Of a DNA stretch of 64,000 nucleotides, positions 45,791-55,259 are shown one piece after another. Under the pieces are notes generated by a model. It searched no databases. It saw only the letters and a program-made list of their open reading frames with translations, and had not been told where the DNA came from. Within the stretch, counting starts at the first letter, position 1. Every line of letters begins with the position of its first letter. The translations under genes and the position numbers were made by a program. Origin of the DNA: Verrucomicrobiia bacterium (GTDB lineage Bacteria; Verrucomicrobiota; Verrucomicrobiia; Limisphaerales; JADLHS01); the NCBI GenBank assembly GCA_026125285.1, contig JAHCLO010000029.1:22624-86623 (forward strand), written 5' to 3'.

Positions 45791-46147
45791 GTGCGAAGCG
45801 CTGAACCAGACAACGTGGATGGGGTGGAATCCTTCCTGGCCGGGGAGGACGGCGGCCTACTACGTCGGTGGGCGCTCGTCGGCTTCCGCCTCAGTCTGCC
45901 CCGTGCCGTCCAGGCTGAGGGATTGGAGATCGGATCGGTGAAGCGGCGTGGTGATTGTCTACGCTTTACCGTCTTGTATCCGCCAGGACGCCAGCCCAGC
46001 GCCAAGCCCAAGCTGCGGATGTTCGTCCACCGCATGATCCGGCGAACGGGTTGGCGTGTTCCTGATCGGTCGTTGTGGTTCAAGCTGGCGTCCCGGCGTC
46101 GGGGCCTAGTGGTCTGCGCTGTGCCGGACTGGCGGGGGGAGGACTGA
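45791..46147 (+). CDS. Small hypothetical protein, first of three in a row
   Basis: 118 residues from GTG 45791. 'RRGDCLRFTVLYPPGRQPS', then 'LRMFVHRMIRRTGWRV' and 'RRRGLVVCAVPDW', give a strand-loop-helix-strand impression. It ends five bases before the next gene. No known family. The spacing of basic helix and strand pattern is shared with the two genes that follow. Confidence 0.5.
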   Translation: MRSAEPDNVDGVESFLAGEDGGLLRRWALVGFRLSLPRAVQAEGLEIGSVKRRGDCLRFTVLYPPGRQPSAKPKLRMFVHRMIRRTGWRVPDRSLWFKLASRRRGLVVCAVPDWRGED

Positions 46148-46151
46148 CGCC

Positions 46152-46463
46152 ATGACGATCAACACGACAACAGCCGAGGAGTTCCTGGAATCAAGCGGCA
46201 TCGCCCAGGCGATCACCCAGGACGCCGTGCTGGTTGGTCTCAGGCACAAGCTGACTGGCGAAGGTGCCGTTCCATTCATCCGGCGTGATAGGGGCCTACG
46301 TTTACGAGTGCTGTTATCAAGAAAGTGGGAAGCATCGAGCGTCGAGACCATCGAGGGCAGGCTCGCAGCGGCCATTCTGAACATGAACTCGTATGCCCGA
46401 ATCCAAGGCATCGAGCTTCGGAAGCATGGCCGCTACATCGAAGGCGAGATCGGCGTGACCTGA
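46152..46463 (+). CDS. Small hypothetical protein, second of three
   Basis: 103 residues. The N-terminus 'AEEFLESSGIAQAI' resembles that of the third gene ('VQEFIEESGFGLWL'), and the middle 'RDRGLRLRVLLSRKW' and end 'LRKHGRYIEGEIGV' follow the same layout. No known domain is recognised. It is five bases after its upstream neighbour and 15 before the next, so the three form one operon. Confidence 0.5.
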   Translation: MTINTTTAEEFLESSGIAQAITQDAVLVGLRHKLTGEGAVPFIRRDRGLRLRVLLSRKWEASSVETIEGRLAAAILNMNSYARIQGIELRKHGRYIEGEIGVT

Positions 46464-46478
46464 GCACCCAGACGAAGC

Positions 46479-46844
46479 ATGGACACCACGACCACGCCAG
46501 CGGCACCGTTCTCCTCCGTCCAGGAGTTCATCGAGGAGTCCGGCTTTGGCCTGTGGCTTCAGCGCCAAACCTTCGAGACCAGAATCAAAAATGCGTTTCG
46601 CCAGGCGGGGTTCTCTCGGTCGAGGATGGAACATGTCGAGTGTCACCGGCTCACGGTAGCTGTGGGCCGATCCACGAACGACATGGACTTCAGGCCCGTG
46701 CGCCGGATCAGGGCCGACCTTCGCCAGTCATTTCGCCGGGAGGGCCTGCCGATCTCATCGGCCATGCTCACGGTCTATCGGTCGGGCAGTCGGACGTTGG
46801 CGCACGTCGGCATCCTGGAGTCGGCTTCGTCGGCCCGAAGCTAA
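46479..46844 (+). CDS. Small hypothetical protein, third of three
   Basis: 121 residues, basic. 'FRQAGFSRSRMEHVECHRLTV', 'IRADLRQSFRREGLPISSA' and 'VYRSGSRTLAHVGIL' repeat the pattern of its neighbours. It is followed after 162 bases by the restriction-modification operon; no feature was seen in that gap. Confidence 0.5.
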   Translation: MDTTTTPAAPFSSVQEFIEESGFGLWLQRQTFETRIKNAFRQAGFSRSRMEHVECHRLTVAVGRSTNDMDFRPVRRIRADLRQSFRREGLPISSAMLTVYRSGSRTLAHVGILESASSARS

Positions 46845-47006
46845 CACAGCCAGACTCACAGCCAGGGTGACGGCCAGAGTCCGGCACCAGTCGCCCGGCA
46901 TCCCTGGGAGACGTTCTCTGGCGAGGCGTCATCGCCCCGCACTTGTCGTCCGTGCCGAATCACTTTGTCGTGATCGCCGGTTTTCGATAGCCTCTGCGCC
47001 CATCAG

Positions 47007-49052
47007 ATGGCTATGAACAACTTTGGCGAAAAGGTCAACTTCCTCTGGTCGATTGCGGAACTGCTCCGTGACCGATTCAAACGGGGTAAATACCAGGACG
47101 TGATCCTGCCCTTCACCGTGCTCCGGCGCATTGACTGCGTGCTGGCCCCGACGAAGGAAAAAGTCCTGATGACGCACGCCAAGTTGAAGGGCAAGCTGGA
47201 GAACCTCGATCCCCAACTCCGCAAGGCGTCGGGCTTCGCCTTCTACAACACTTCCAAATACGACTTCGAGAAACTGCTCGACGATCCGCCCAGCCTGGCG
47301 TCGAATCTCAAAACCTACCTCAACGGTTTTTCGGACAACATGCGGGAGGTTCTCGACAAGTTCGACTTTCCGAACACCATCGCCAAACTCGACGAGCACG
47401 GCTTGCTGTTCCTGGTGATGGAGCGGTTCAACAGCAGCACCATTGATCTCCACCCCGACAAGGTGTCCAACCACGAGATGGGTTACGTGTTCGAGGAACT
47501 GGTGCGCCGGTTCAACGAAGCCCTGGACGAGAACCCCGGCGAACACTTCACGCCTCGTGAAGTCGTCCGGTTGATGGTGTTGCTTCTGATCTCGGTGGAC
47601 AAGGAGGTCATCAAGAAGCAGGCCATCGTTCGCACCGTCTGCGATCCGTGTTCCGGCACCGGTGGGATGCTCACCACCACGAAGGATCAAATCCTGGAGA
47701 TCAATCCCAACGCCGAAGTCCACATGTTCGGCCACGAGTCGCAGCCGGAGACGTTTGCCATCTGCAAGGCCGACCTCTACATGAAATCGGTGGATGGTCG
47801 GGATGCCGACAACATCAAGTTCGGCAGCACGCTCTCCCACTGGCAACTCGGCGCACGCTGCTACGATTACCAGTGCGCCAATCCGCCCTACGGCAAGGAG
47901 TGGAAGCTCGACCAGGCCGCCGTAGAGGCCGAGGCCGAACGGGGCCATGCCGGTCGGTTCGGTGCCGGGCTGCCTCGGATCAGCGACGGTCAACTGCTGT
48001 TCCTCCAGCACATGTTGTCCCGGATGAAAGACCCGAAGGAGGGCGGCGGTCGGGTCGCCATCGTGATGAACGGCTCGCCCTTGTTCACCGGCGATGCGGG
48101 CAGCGGTGAGAGCGAAATCCGGCGCTGGATTCTGGACAACGACTGGCTCGAAGCCATCATCGCCCTGCCGGAGCAACTGTTCTACAACACCGGCATCAGC
48201 ACCTACGTCTGGGTGTTGAGCAACCGCAAGGACAAGCGCCGGAAGAACAAGGTTCAACTGATTGACGCCTCCGGGTTCTGGATTCAGATGCGCAAAAGCC
48301 TCGGCAACAAACGTCGGGAAATCTCCAACGATCAGATCAAACAGGTGCTCGGACTTTACACGGCGTCGGAGGCCGGTGAGCACTGCCGGATTCTCGACAG
48401 CACCGAGTTCGGCTACCGCAAGATCACCATCGAACGACCATTGCGGCTGAACTTCCAGGCCAGCGCCGAACGCCTGGCTCGACTTGAGCAGGAATCCGGC
48501 TTCCAGAATCTCGCCGTCAGCAAGAAGAAGGACGCCAAGGCCAAGGCCGCCGAGGAAGCCGAGGGCCGGAATCTCCAGGCCGCCATTCTCAAGGCGCTGC
48601 GGACGGTGCCGGACACGCTCTGCAAAGACCGGGCGAAGTTCATCCCGCTGCTGGACGGTGACCTGAAGAAAGCCGACCTCAAGCTCGGTGCCCCGGTGCG
48701 CAAAGCCATCCTCAGCGCCCTGGGCGAGCGTGACGAGACCGCCGAGATTTGCCGGGACGACGACGGCCAGCCGGAGCCTGATCCCGAATTGAGGGACACC
48801 GAGAACGTGCCGCTCACTGAGGACATCAACGACTACTTCGACCGGGAAGTGAAACCTCATGTGCCGGACGCCTGGATCAACACGAGCGTCCGTGACCACC
48901 AGGACGGCGAGGTCGGCAAGGTGGGCTACGAGATCAACTTCAACCGCTACTTCTACCAGTATCAGCCGCCCCGTCCGCTCGGCGAGATCGAGACGGACAT
49001 CAAGGCGCTGGAAGGCGAGATCATGGCGATGCTCAAAGACATCACACAATGA
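47007..49052 (+). CDS. hsdM: Type I restriction-modification methyltransferase subunit
   Basis: 681 residues; MAMNNFGEK or MNNFGEK (47013) can start it. The HsdM N-terminal helical domain ('LWSIAELLRDRFKRGKYQDVILPFTVLRRID') is followed by the S-adenosylmethionine motif 'DPCSGTGGMLT' near residue 213 and the catalytic 'NPPYGKEW' near residue 292, which marks N6-adenine methylation. The C-terminus is extended ('YFDREVKPHVPDAW', 'NRYFYQYQPPRPLGEIE'). It overlaps hsdS by four bases. Confidence 0.95.
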   Translation: MAMNNFGEKVNFLWSIAELLRDRFKRGKYQDVILPFTVLRRIDCVLAPTKEKVLMTHAKLKGKLENLDPQLRKASGFAFYNTSKYDFEKLLDDPPSLASNLKTYLNGFSDNMREVLDKFDFPNTIAKLDEHGLLFLVMERFNSSTIDLHPDKVSNHEMGYVFEELVRRFNEALDENPGEHFTPREVVRLMVLLLISVDKEVIKKQAIVRTVCDPCSGTGGMLTTTKDQILEINPNAEVHMFGHESQPETFAICKADLYMKSVDGRDADNIKFGSTLSHWQLGARCYDYQCANPPYGKEWKLDQAAVEAEAERGHAGRFGAGLPRISDGQLLFLQHMLSRMKDPKEGGGRVAIVMNGSPLFTGDAGSGESEIRRWILDNDWLEAIIALPEQLFYNTGISTYVWVLSNRKDKRRKNKVQLIDASGFWIQMRKSLGNKRREISNDQIKQVLGLYTASEAGEHCRILDSTEFGYRKITIERPLRLNFQASAERLARLEQESGFQNLAVSKKKDAKAKAAEEAEGRNLQAAILKALRTVPDTLCKDRAKFIPLLDGDLKKADLKLGAPVRKAILSALGERDETAEICRDDDGQPEPDPELRDTENVPLTEDINDYFDREVKPHVPDAWINTSVRDHQDGEVGKVGYEINFNRYFYQYQPPRPLGEIETDIKALEGEIMAMLKDITQ

Positions 49053-50440
49053 GCACCCGGCTGAAACCGTATCCGAGCTACAAGGATTCCGGCGTGAAGT
49101 GGTTCGGACGGACACCGGCACATTGGGAAATCCACCGGCTGAAGCACGTCGCCAGTGTCCAGCCGAGCAACGTGGACAAAAAGTCCGAGGATGGGGAATC
49201 GCCCGTCCGGCTTTGCAACTACGTGGATGTCTATTACAACGACCGCATAACGGCTGACTTGGACTTCATGCGAGCAACCGCCACGGAGAACGAGAAACGA
49301 AAGTTCCAACTTCGAGTAGGCGACGTGTGTGTGACCAAAGATTCGGAGGAGTGGTCGGACATCGCTGTTCCCGCCTGCGTTGCCGATGACGTGCCCGATT
49401 TGCTCTGCGGCTATCATCTTGCTCTTGTCCGTCCCCGTCCTGGCCAGACTGACGGCGAGTTTTTGGCACGGGCATTTTCAGCACGAGGCGTCAATGACCA
49501 GTTCAGAGTCGAGGCCAACGGCATCACTCGATTTGCCTTGGGCCAAGACGCACTCTGCAACGCATTGTTTCCGGTGCCGCCGCTCGGCGAGCAGCAGAAC
49601 ATCGCTTCGTTTCTCGACCGGGAGACGGGGAAGATTGATGCGCTGGTGAAGAAGAAGGAGCGGTTGATCGAGTTGTTGCAGGAGAAGCGCACGGCGCTGA
49701 TCAGCCACGCCGTCACCCAGGGCCTCAACCCCAACGCCCCCAAGAAAGATTCCGGCATCCCCTGGCTCGGCCACATTCCGAAGCATTGGAAAGTTGCGCC
49801 ATTGGGGTCTCGCTACCACGTCCAGTTGGGCAAGATGCTTGATACAGCTAAGATCACCGGCAACCACCTGCGGCCTTATCTCCGGGTTTTTGATGTTCAG
49901 TGGGGCCACATAAACACCGATGACCTTCCGCAAATGGACTTTGACGGCGAAGCACGAGCAAAGTTCCGTCTTAACCCTGGCGATCTGCTCGTGAACGAGG
50001 GCGGGAGTTACCCTGGCCGGGCAGCGATTTGGTCTGGCGGGATCGAGGAATGTTACTATCAGAAAGCACTCCACAGGATCAGGCCGTCTCGCCCAGAGGA
50101 GGACTCCACAACCTTCCTCTACTACGTGATGTTCTGGGCCGCCAATCAGGGTGTCTTCGTTGCGGGCGGCAACGAAACTACCATCGAGCATCTTCCTGCT
50201 GAGAAGCTCAGGAAATACCGGTTTGCGTTTCCACCTTTGTCGGAGCAATTGGAGATTGCCTCATGGAATGACCGAGAAACCGCCAAGCTGGACGCCCTGA
50301 TGGCGAAGGTGCGGACGGCGATTGAGCGGTTGCAGGAATACCGGACGGCGCTCATCTCCGCCGCCGTCACCGGCCAGATTGATGTGCGGAACATTTCGGC
50401 TCGCCCGAATCCCACCCAAGCAGATACTTCCCCACGGTGA
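49049..50440 (+). CDS. hsdS: Type I restriction-modification specificity subunit
   Basis: 463 residues with two target-recognition domains and two similar conserved helices. The first TRD starts at 'YKDSGVKWFGRTPAHWEI' and the second at 'DSGIPWLGHIPKHWKV'. The conserved regions are 'GEQQNIASFLDRETGKIDAL' and 'SEQLEIASWNDRETAKLDAL', each followed by the long helix ending in 'RTALIS'. It determines the bipartite sequence recognised by the complex. The next gene, darT, starts with GTG overlapping this stop. Confidence 0.95.
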   Translation: MSTRLKPYPSYKDSGVKWFGRTPAHWEIHRLKHVASVQPSNVDKKSEDGESPVRLCNYVDVYYNDRITADLDFMRATATENEKRKFQLRVGDVCVTKDSEEWSDIAVPACVADDVPDLLCGYHLALVRPRPGQTDGEFLARAFSARGVNDQFRVEANGITRFALGQDALCNALFPVPPLGEQQNIASFLDRETGKIDALVKKKERLIELLQEKRTALISHAVTQGLNPNAPKKDSGIPWLGHIPKHWKVAPLGSRYHVQLGKMLDTAKITGNHLRPYLRVFDVQWGHINTDDLPQMDFDGEARAKFRLNPGDLLVNEGGSYPGRAAIWSGGIEECYYQKALHRIRPSRPEEDSTTFLYYVMFWAANQGVFVAGGNETTIEHLPAEKLRKYRFAFPPLSEQLEIASWNDRETAKLDALMAKVRTAIERLQEYRTALISAAVTGQIDVRNISARPNPTQADTSPR

Positions 50441-51060
50441 CGCCGATCTACCACATCACGCACATCGAGAACCTGCCGGTGATTCTGGCGCAGGACGGAT
50501 TGTGGTGTGACCGGGAATCGGGGCAGCGTTGCATCGCTAAGATCGGGATTGCTCACGCCCACATCAAGGAGCGCCGGGCCAAGCGAGTCGTGCCCGTTGG
50601 GCCGGGCGGCACGCTGGCGGATTACGTGCCGTTCTATTTTGCGCCTCGTTCGCCGATGTTGTTTGCCATTCACCGCAACCAGGTCGCCGGATACCAGGGC
50701 GGGCAGGCGGACATCGTTCACCTGGTTTCCAGTGCGGAGAGCGTTCAAGCCAGCGGCAAGGCGTTTGTATTTAGCGATGGCCACGCCGACATGGCGATCA
50801 GTTCGTTCTTCACCGACTTGGCGGACTTGAAGCAGGTGGATTGGAAGATGATGAAGGAAATTTATTGGAATGACACGCCGTCTGATGGCGACCGCAAGCG
50901 CCGTCGCCAGGCGGAGTTTCTGGCTCACGGGTTCTTTCCGTGGAGCCTGGTGGGCGAAGTCGGCGTGATCAACGAGGCGATGGCCGGGAAAGTGAACTCG
51001 CTGCTGGCGGGAGTGGCGCATGTTCCGGTTGTCAGTGTCCGGCGCAATTGGTATTACTGA
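50437..51060 (+). CDS. darT: DarT-type ssDNA ADP-ribosyltransferase toxin (DUF4433)
   Basis: 207 residues from GTG 50437 overlapping the hsdS stop. 'YHITHIENLPVILAQDGLWC' is the DarT N-terminus, 'ADYVPFYFAPRSPMLFAI' its NAD-pocket segment, and 'RRRQAEFLAHGFFPWSLV' near residue 155 carries the expected catalytic glutamate; an arginine near residue 48 fits the second catalytic position. DarT enzymes ADP-ribosylate thymidine on single-stranded DNA and block replication. The cognate antitoxin follows ten bases downstream. Confidence 0.92.
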   Translation: MTPIYHITHIENLPVILAQDGLWCDRESGQRCIAKIGIAHAHIKERRAKRVVPVGPGGTLADYVPFYFAPRSPMLFAIHRNQVAGYQGGQADIVHLVSSAESVQASGKAFVFSDGHADMAISSFFTDLADLKQVDWKMMKEIYWNDTPSDGDRKRRRQAEFLAHGFFPWSLVGEVGVINEAMAGKVNSLLAGVAHVPVVSVRRNWYY

Positions 51061-51070
51061 GGCGGAAGCG

Positions 51071-52102
51071 ATGATCGAGCACGTCAGCGGAAACCTGTTG
51101 GAAGCGGACGCCGAAGCCCTGGTCAACACGGTGAACACGGTGGGGATCATGGGCAAGGGCATCGCTCTGCAATTCCGTCAGGCGTATCCAGAGAACTACG
51201 AGGCGTATCGCAAGGCGTGTGAGCAGGAGGAAGTTCAGCCAGGGCGAATGTTCGTCTTCCACACGGGGCAACTCGGCAATCCCAAACACATCGTCAATTT
51301 TCCCACGAAGCGGCATTGGAAAGGCAAGTCCAAGATGGTGGACATCGAGGCGGGTCTGACTGCTTTGGTAAAGTGGGTTCGGGCCGAGCGCATCCGATCC
51401 ATCGCCCTACCGCCGCTGGGTTGCGGCAACGGCGGGTTGAACTGGGAGGACGTGCGGCCCCGGATCGAGGAAGCGTTTGCGGCGGTGCCGGAGACACGAG
51501 TGTTGCTCTACGCCCCGGAAGGCGCACCCGCTGCGGAGGCGATGCCCGTGGCCACGAAGACGCCAAACATGACGGCGGGCCGGGCGGCGTTGATTGGCCT
51601 GTTGTCGGACTATGCCGTGCCGGGCTACCGGCTCACGTTGCTGGAAGTCCAGAAGCTCGCCTATTTTCTTCAGGCAGCCGGTGAGCCGTTGCGGTTGGCG
51701 TTTGTGAAGGAGCGTTACGGCCCTTACGCCGAAACTCTGCACCACGTTTTGCAGCGGTTGGATGGACATTTCATCCGGGGCTACGGCGACCGCAGCCGGG
51801 ATGCTTCGATCCGGTTGCTGCCTCATGCCCGTGAGGACGCCGATCAATTCCTGGATCAGCATCCCGCAACTCGCCAGCGTCTCCAGCGGGTGTCCGAGTT
51901 GATTGATGGCTTCGAGTCGCCTTACGGGATGGAGTTGCTGGCGACGGTTCATTGGGTTGCCCAGGAGAGCGACGAGGCTCGCAGTGATTCGTCCGCCGCT
52001 GTGCGGGGTGTTCACGCTTGGAGTGACCACAAGAAGCGGACGTTCCGGCCAGAGCACATTCAGGTTGCCTGGCAGCGACTTCACGAACAGGAGTGGCTCT
52101 AG
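51071..52102 (+). CDS. darG: DarG-type macrodomain antitoxin
   Basis: 343 residues from ATG 51071; an upstream frame from 51020 only overlaps darT. The macrodomain occupies about residues 1-155 ('EALVNTVNTVGIMGKGIALQF', 'IALPPLGCGNGGLNW', 'VLLYAPEG') and removes ADP-ribose from DNA. The C-terminal half, from 'LLEVQKLAYFLQAAGEPLRL' and 'ERYGPYAETLHHVLQRLDGH', is the helical domain that in known DarG proteins blocks DarT directly. hsdR starts 13 bases downstream. Confidence 0.92.
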   Translation: MIEHVSGNLLEADAEALVNTVNTVGIMGKGIALQFRQAYPENYEAYRKACEQEEVQPGRMFVFHTGQLGNPKHIVNFPTKRHWKGKSKMVDIEAGLTALVKWVRAERIRSIALPPLGCGNGGLNWEDVRPRIEEAFAAVPETRVLLYAPEGAPAAEAMPVATKTPNMTAGRAALIGLLSDYAVPGYRLTLLEVQKLAYFLQAAGEPLRLAFVKERYGPYAETLHHVLQRLDGHFIRGYGDRSRDASIRLLPHAREDADQFLDQHPATRQRLQRVSELIDGFESPYGMELLATVHWVAQESDEARSDSSAAVRGVHAWSDHKKRTFRPEHIQVAWQRLHEQEWL

Positions 52103-52115
52103 TCCATGAGGCCGC

Positions 52116-55100
52116 ATGGACACGAGCGAAAAGAACTTTGAAGCCAGCATCGAGGCGAGCCTGCTGCGTGATCCGTTGAGCAGCGGGCCGAAGGATGTGG
52201 CGGCGTTGGCCGATGCCGCAACCGGCACCTACCTGACGGGCGGCTACCGCCGTCGTGAACCCACCGACTACGACAAGCAACTCTGCCTGATTCCGAAGGA
52301 CGTGTTGGATTTCATCTACGCCACGCAGCCGAAGGAATGGGACAAGATGCAAAAGCAGCACGGTGCCGATGCGAAGCCGATGCTGTTGAAACGCCTGGCT
52401 TCGGAGATTCACAAGCACGGCACGCTTCACGTCCTGCGTAAGGGCATCAAGGCGAACGGCTGCAAATTCCGGTTGGTGTATTTCAAACCTTCGTCCGGCC
52501 TGAACGACTCGGCACAGAAGCTCTACCTGGCCAACCAGTTCACCATCGTCCGACAACTCAAGTTCAGTGCGAAGAACGAAAAGAGCCTGGACATGGCGAT
52601 CTTCCTGAACGGCCTGCCGATGTTCACGGCGGAGTTGAAAAACCCGTTCAAGGGGCAGTCAGTCCAGGATGCGGTGAAGCAGTATCGGTTCGACCGTGAT
52701 CCGAAGGAGCCGCTGTTCCAGTTCGGTCGGTGCCTGGCGCACTTCGCCGTTGATCCGTCGCTGGTGTATGTCACCACGGAGTTGAAGGGCGGCAGGACGA
52801 GCTTCTTGCCGTTCAACCAGGGCTACAACCTGGGCGCTGGCAACCCGCCGTCCTGGAAAGGATTCTCGACGGCCTACCTGTGGGAGCAGGTCTGGGCACG
52901 GGATAGCGTCCTGGACTTGCTCCAGAACTTCATCCACGTCGTCGAGATCGAGGACGATAAGGGCAACAAGACCGGCGAGTTGAAGCTGTTGTTCCCCCGG
53001 TATCACCAACTGGATTGCGTGCGCCGGATCGTGGCTGACGCCCTGGGCTGCGGCGTGGGCCGCTGCTACCTCGTCCAGCACAGCGCAGGCTCCGGCAAGT
53101 CGAACACCATCGCCTGGCTGGCGCACCAGTTGTCCGTGCTCCACGACAGCAAGGACGAGCGCATCTTCGACTCGATCATCGTCATCACCGACCGGCGTGT
53201 CCTGGATCGGCAGCTTCAGCGCACGGTGCGCCAGTTCGAGCAGACCCTCGGCGTGGTGGAGAACATTGACACGACCTCCCGGCAGTTGAAGCAGGCGCTT
53301 GAAGACGGGAAGACGATCATCGTCACGACGCTCCAGAAATTCCCGGTCATCGCTGACCAGATGGGTGCCCTCAAGGGCAAGCGGTTCGCCGTCATCATTG
53401 ACGAAGCACACAGCAGCCAATCAGGCGAGAGCACCAAGAGCTTGAAAGCTGTCCTGGCCACGCAGTCCTTGGACGAGGCCGAGAAGCAGGACGGCAAAGA
53501 GGGCGACGACCTGGAAGATCGCATCGTGGCCGAGATGAAGCGGCGGGGGCGGTTAAAGAACGTCAGCTACTTTGCGTTCACGGCCACGCCGAAGAACAAG
53601 ACGCTGGAGTTGTTCGGACGCAAGCGCAGCGACGGCAAGTTCGAGCCGTTCAGCCTGTATTCCATGCGCCAGGCCATCGAGGAAAAATTCATCCTGGATG
53701 TGCTGGAGAATTACACCACGTATCAGTCGTATTGGGCGCTGTTGAAGAAGATCAAGGACGACCCGGCGTATGACCGGGACAAGGCGGCCTACCTGTTGAA
53801 GTCGTTCGTGGGCCTGAGCAAGCACACGATCAACAAGAAGGTTGCTATCATCGTCGAGCACTTCCGCAACAACGTCATTCAGCGGATTGGCGGCAAGGCC
53901 AAGGCGATGATCGTCACCCGCTCACGGCTCCACGCCGTCCGATTCAAGCTGGCCGTGGATGCGTATTTGAAGGAGAAGGGCTACCCGTTCAAGTCGCTGG
54001 TTGCCTTCTCCGGCACCGTGAAGGACGGCGGCAAGGATTACACCGAGTCCGGCATGAACACCTTGTCGGTGGGCAAGAGCGTGCCGGAAACGGCCACGGC
54101 GGAGACGTTCAAGCAGAACGAATTTCGCCTGCTGATCGTGGCCAACAAGTTCCAGACCGGCTTCGATCAGCCATTGCTTCACAGCATGTATGTGGACAAG
54201 AAACTCGGCGGCGTGAACGCCGTGCAAACGCTGTCCCGGTTGAACCGCATCTGCCCGCCCGACAAGGAAGATACGATGGTTCTGGATTTCGCTAACGAGG
54301 CCGCCGAAATCCAGAAGGCTTTCCAGCCCTACTACGAGCGCACGCTGCTCAAGGAAGCGACCGATCCGAATCTGCTCTACGATCTCCAAAACAAGCTGGA
54401 CGGTTTCCACCTGTTCACCGAGGCCGAGGTCGAGAAGTTCGCTGCCATCTATTTCGATCCCAAGGGCACCCAGGACAAACTCCAGGCCGTGCTGGCACCG
54501 GCGGTGGATCGCTACAAGGATTCATCGCTCGACACGCAGTCGGAGTTCCGGGGCAGCCTGGTGGATTACGTCCGGCTCTACGCCTTCCTCTCCCAGGTGA
54601 TCACGTTCGCCGACACTGACCTGGAGAAGCTGTTCGTGTTCGCCAAACTCCTGTGGCGGATTCTGCCCGTTGATCGCAGTCCTTTGCCGGTGGAGGTTCA
54701 GCAGAACATTGACCTCGATGCGTTTCGGCTTCGGAAGACGGGCACCACCAGTATCAAGCTGGACAAGGGCACCCAGGAACTCGATCCGATGAAGCCGAAG
54801 GACGAGGGTGGCACCAGGCCGGAGGACATCGAGCCGCTGTCGGCGATCATCAAGGAATTGAACGAGCGTTTTGGCACCGACTTCACCGAGGACGACAAGG
54901 TGTTCATCCGCCAGCTTGAGCAACGCCTGGCCAACGATCCAGCCCTGGAGGCGAGCATCAAAGTGAACCCACCGGAGGACGCCCGGCTGACGTTCAACCA
55001 GGTCGTGAACGACAAGCTCCAGGACATGGTTGATTCCAACTTCAAGTTCTACAAACAGATCACGGACAACGAGGAGTTCGCCGAAGATTTCCTGTCCTGG

Positions 55101-55154
55101 ATGTTCGAGCGTTACATCAGGGGGAAAAAGAAAGGCGGCGGACAATCGTCGTAG
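52116..55154 (+). CDS. hsdR: Type I restriction enzyme motor and nuclease subunit
   Basis: 1012 residues. The N-terminal nuclease domain has the PD-(D/E)xK site in 'NGLPMFTAELKNPFKG' near residue 170. The translocase shows Walker A 'HSAGSGKSNTIAWLAHQL' near residue 323, DEAD-box 'IIDEAHSSQSG' near residue 428, 'FAFTATPKNKTLELFG' (motif III), and 'NKFQTGFDQPLLHSMYVDKKLGG' (motif VI region) near residue 675. It completes the hsdM-hsdS-darT-darG-hsdR operon, all genes intact. Confidence 0.95.
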   Translation: MDTSEKNFEASIEASLLRDPLSSGPKDVAALADAATGTYLTGGYRRREPTDYDKQLCLIPKDVLDFIYATQPKEWDKMQKQHGADAKPMLLKRLASEIHKHGTLHVLRKGIKANGCKFRLVYFKPSSGLNDSAQKLYLANQFTIVRQLKFSAKNEKSLDMAIFLNGLPMFTAELKNPFKGQSVQDAVKQYRFDRDPKEPLFQFGRCLAHFAVDPSLVYVTTELKGGRTSFLPFNQGYNLGAGNPPSWKGFSTAYLWEQVWARDSVLDLLQNFIHVVEIEDDKGNKTGELKLLFPRYHQLDCVRRIVADALGCGVGRCYLVQHSAGSGKSNTIAWLAHQLSVLHDSKDERIFDSIIVITDRRVLDRQLQRTVRQFEQTLGVVENIDTTSRQLKQALEDGKTIIVTTLQKFPVIADQMGALKGKRFAVIIDEAHSSQSGESTKSLKAVLATQSLDEAEKQDGKEGDDLEDRIVAEMKRRGRLKNVSYFAFTATPKNKTLELFGRKRSDGKFEPFSLYSMRQAIEEKFILDVLENYTTYQSYWALLKKIKDDPAYDRDKAAYLLKSFVGLSKHTINKKVAIIVEHFRNNVIQRIGGKAKAMIVTRSRLHAVRFKLAVDAYLKEKGYPFKSLVAFSGTVKDGGKDYTESGMNTLSVGKSVPETATAETFKQNEFRLLIVANKFQTGFDQPLLHSMYVDKKLGGVNAVQTLSRLNRICPPDKEDTMVLDFANEAAEIQKAFQPYYERTLLKEATDPNLLYDLQNKLDGFHLFTEAEVEKFAAIYFDPKGTQDKLQAVLAPAVDRYKDSSLDTQSEFRGSLVDYVRLYAFLSQVITFADTDLEKLFVFAKLLWRILPVDRSPLPVEVQQNIDLDAFRLRKTGTTSIKLDKGTQELDPMKPKDEGGTRPEDIEPLSAIIKELNERFGTDFTEDDKVFIRQLEQRLANDPALEASIKVNPPEDARLTFNQVVNDKLQDMVDSNFKFYKQITDNEEFAEDFLSWMFERYIRGKKKGGGQSS

Positions 55155-55259
55155 CCAAGCCTCACCGACACTTGCCCTGTGGTCTCGCTGCTAGGATGGC
55201 TTGATTTTTTGACGGCGACAGCGGACGAGTGTCTTGAGAGCCGTGTTCGCATCGGTCGG

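Noticed and set aside
46929..49121. Minus-strand open frame of 730 codons opposite hsdM
   Set aside because: It is the antisense frame of a GC-rich gene. hsdM on the plus strand has all catalytic motifs and tight coupling to hsdS; the antisense product shows no recognisable domain.
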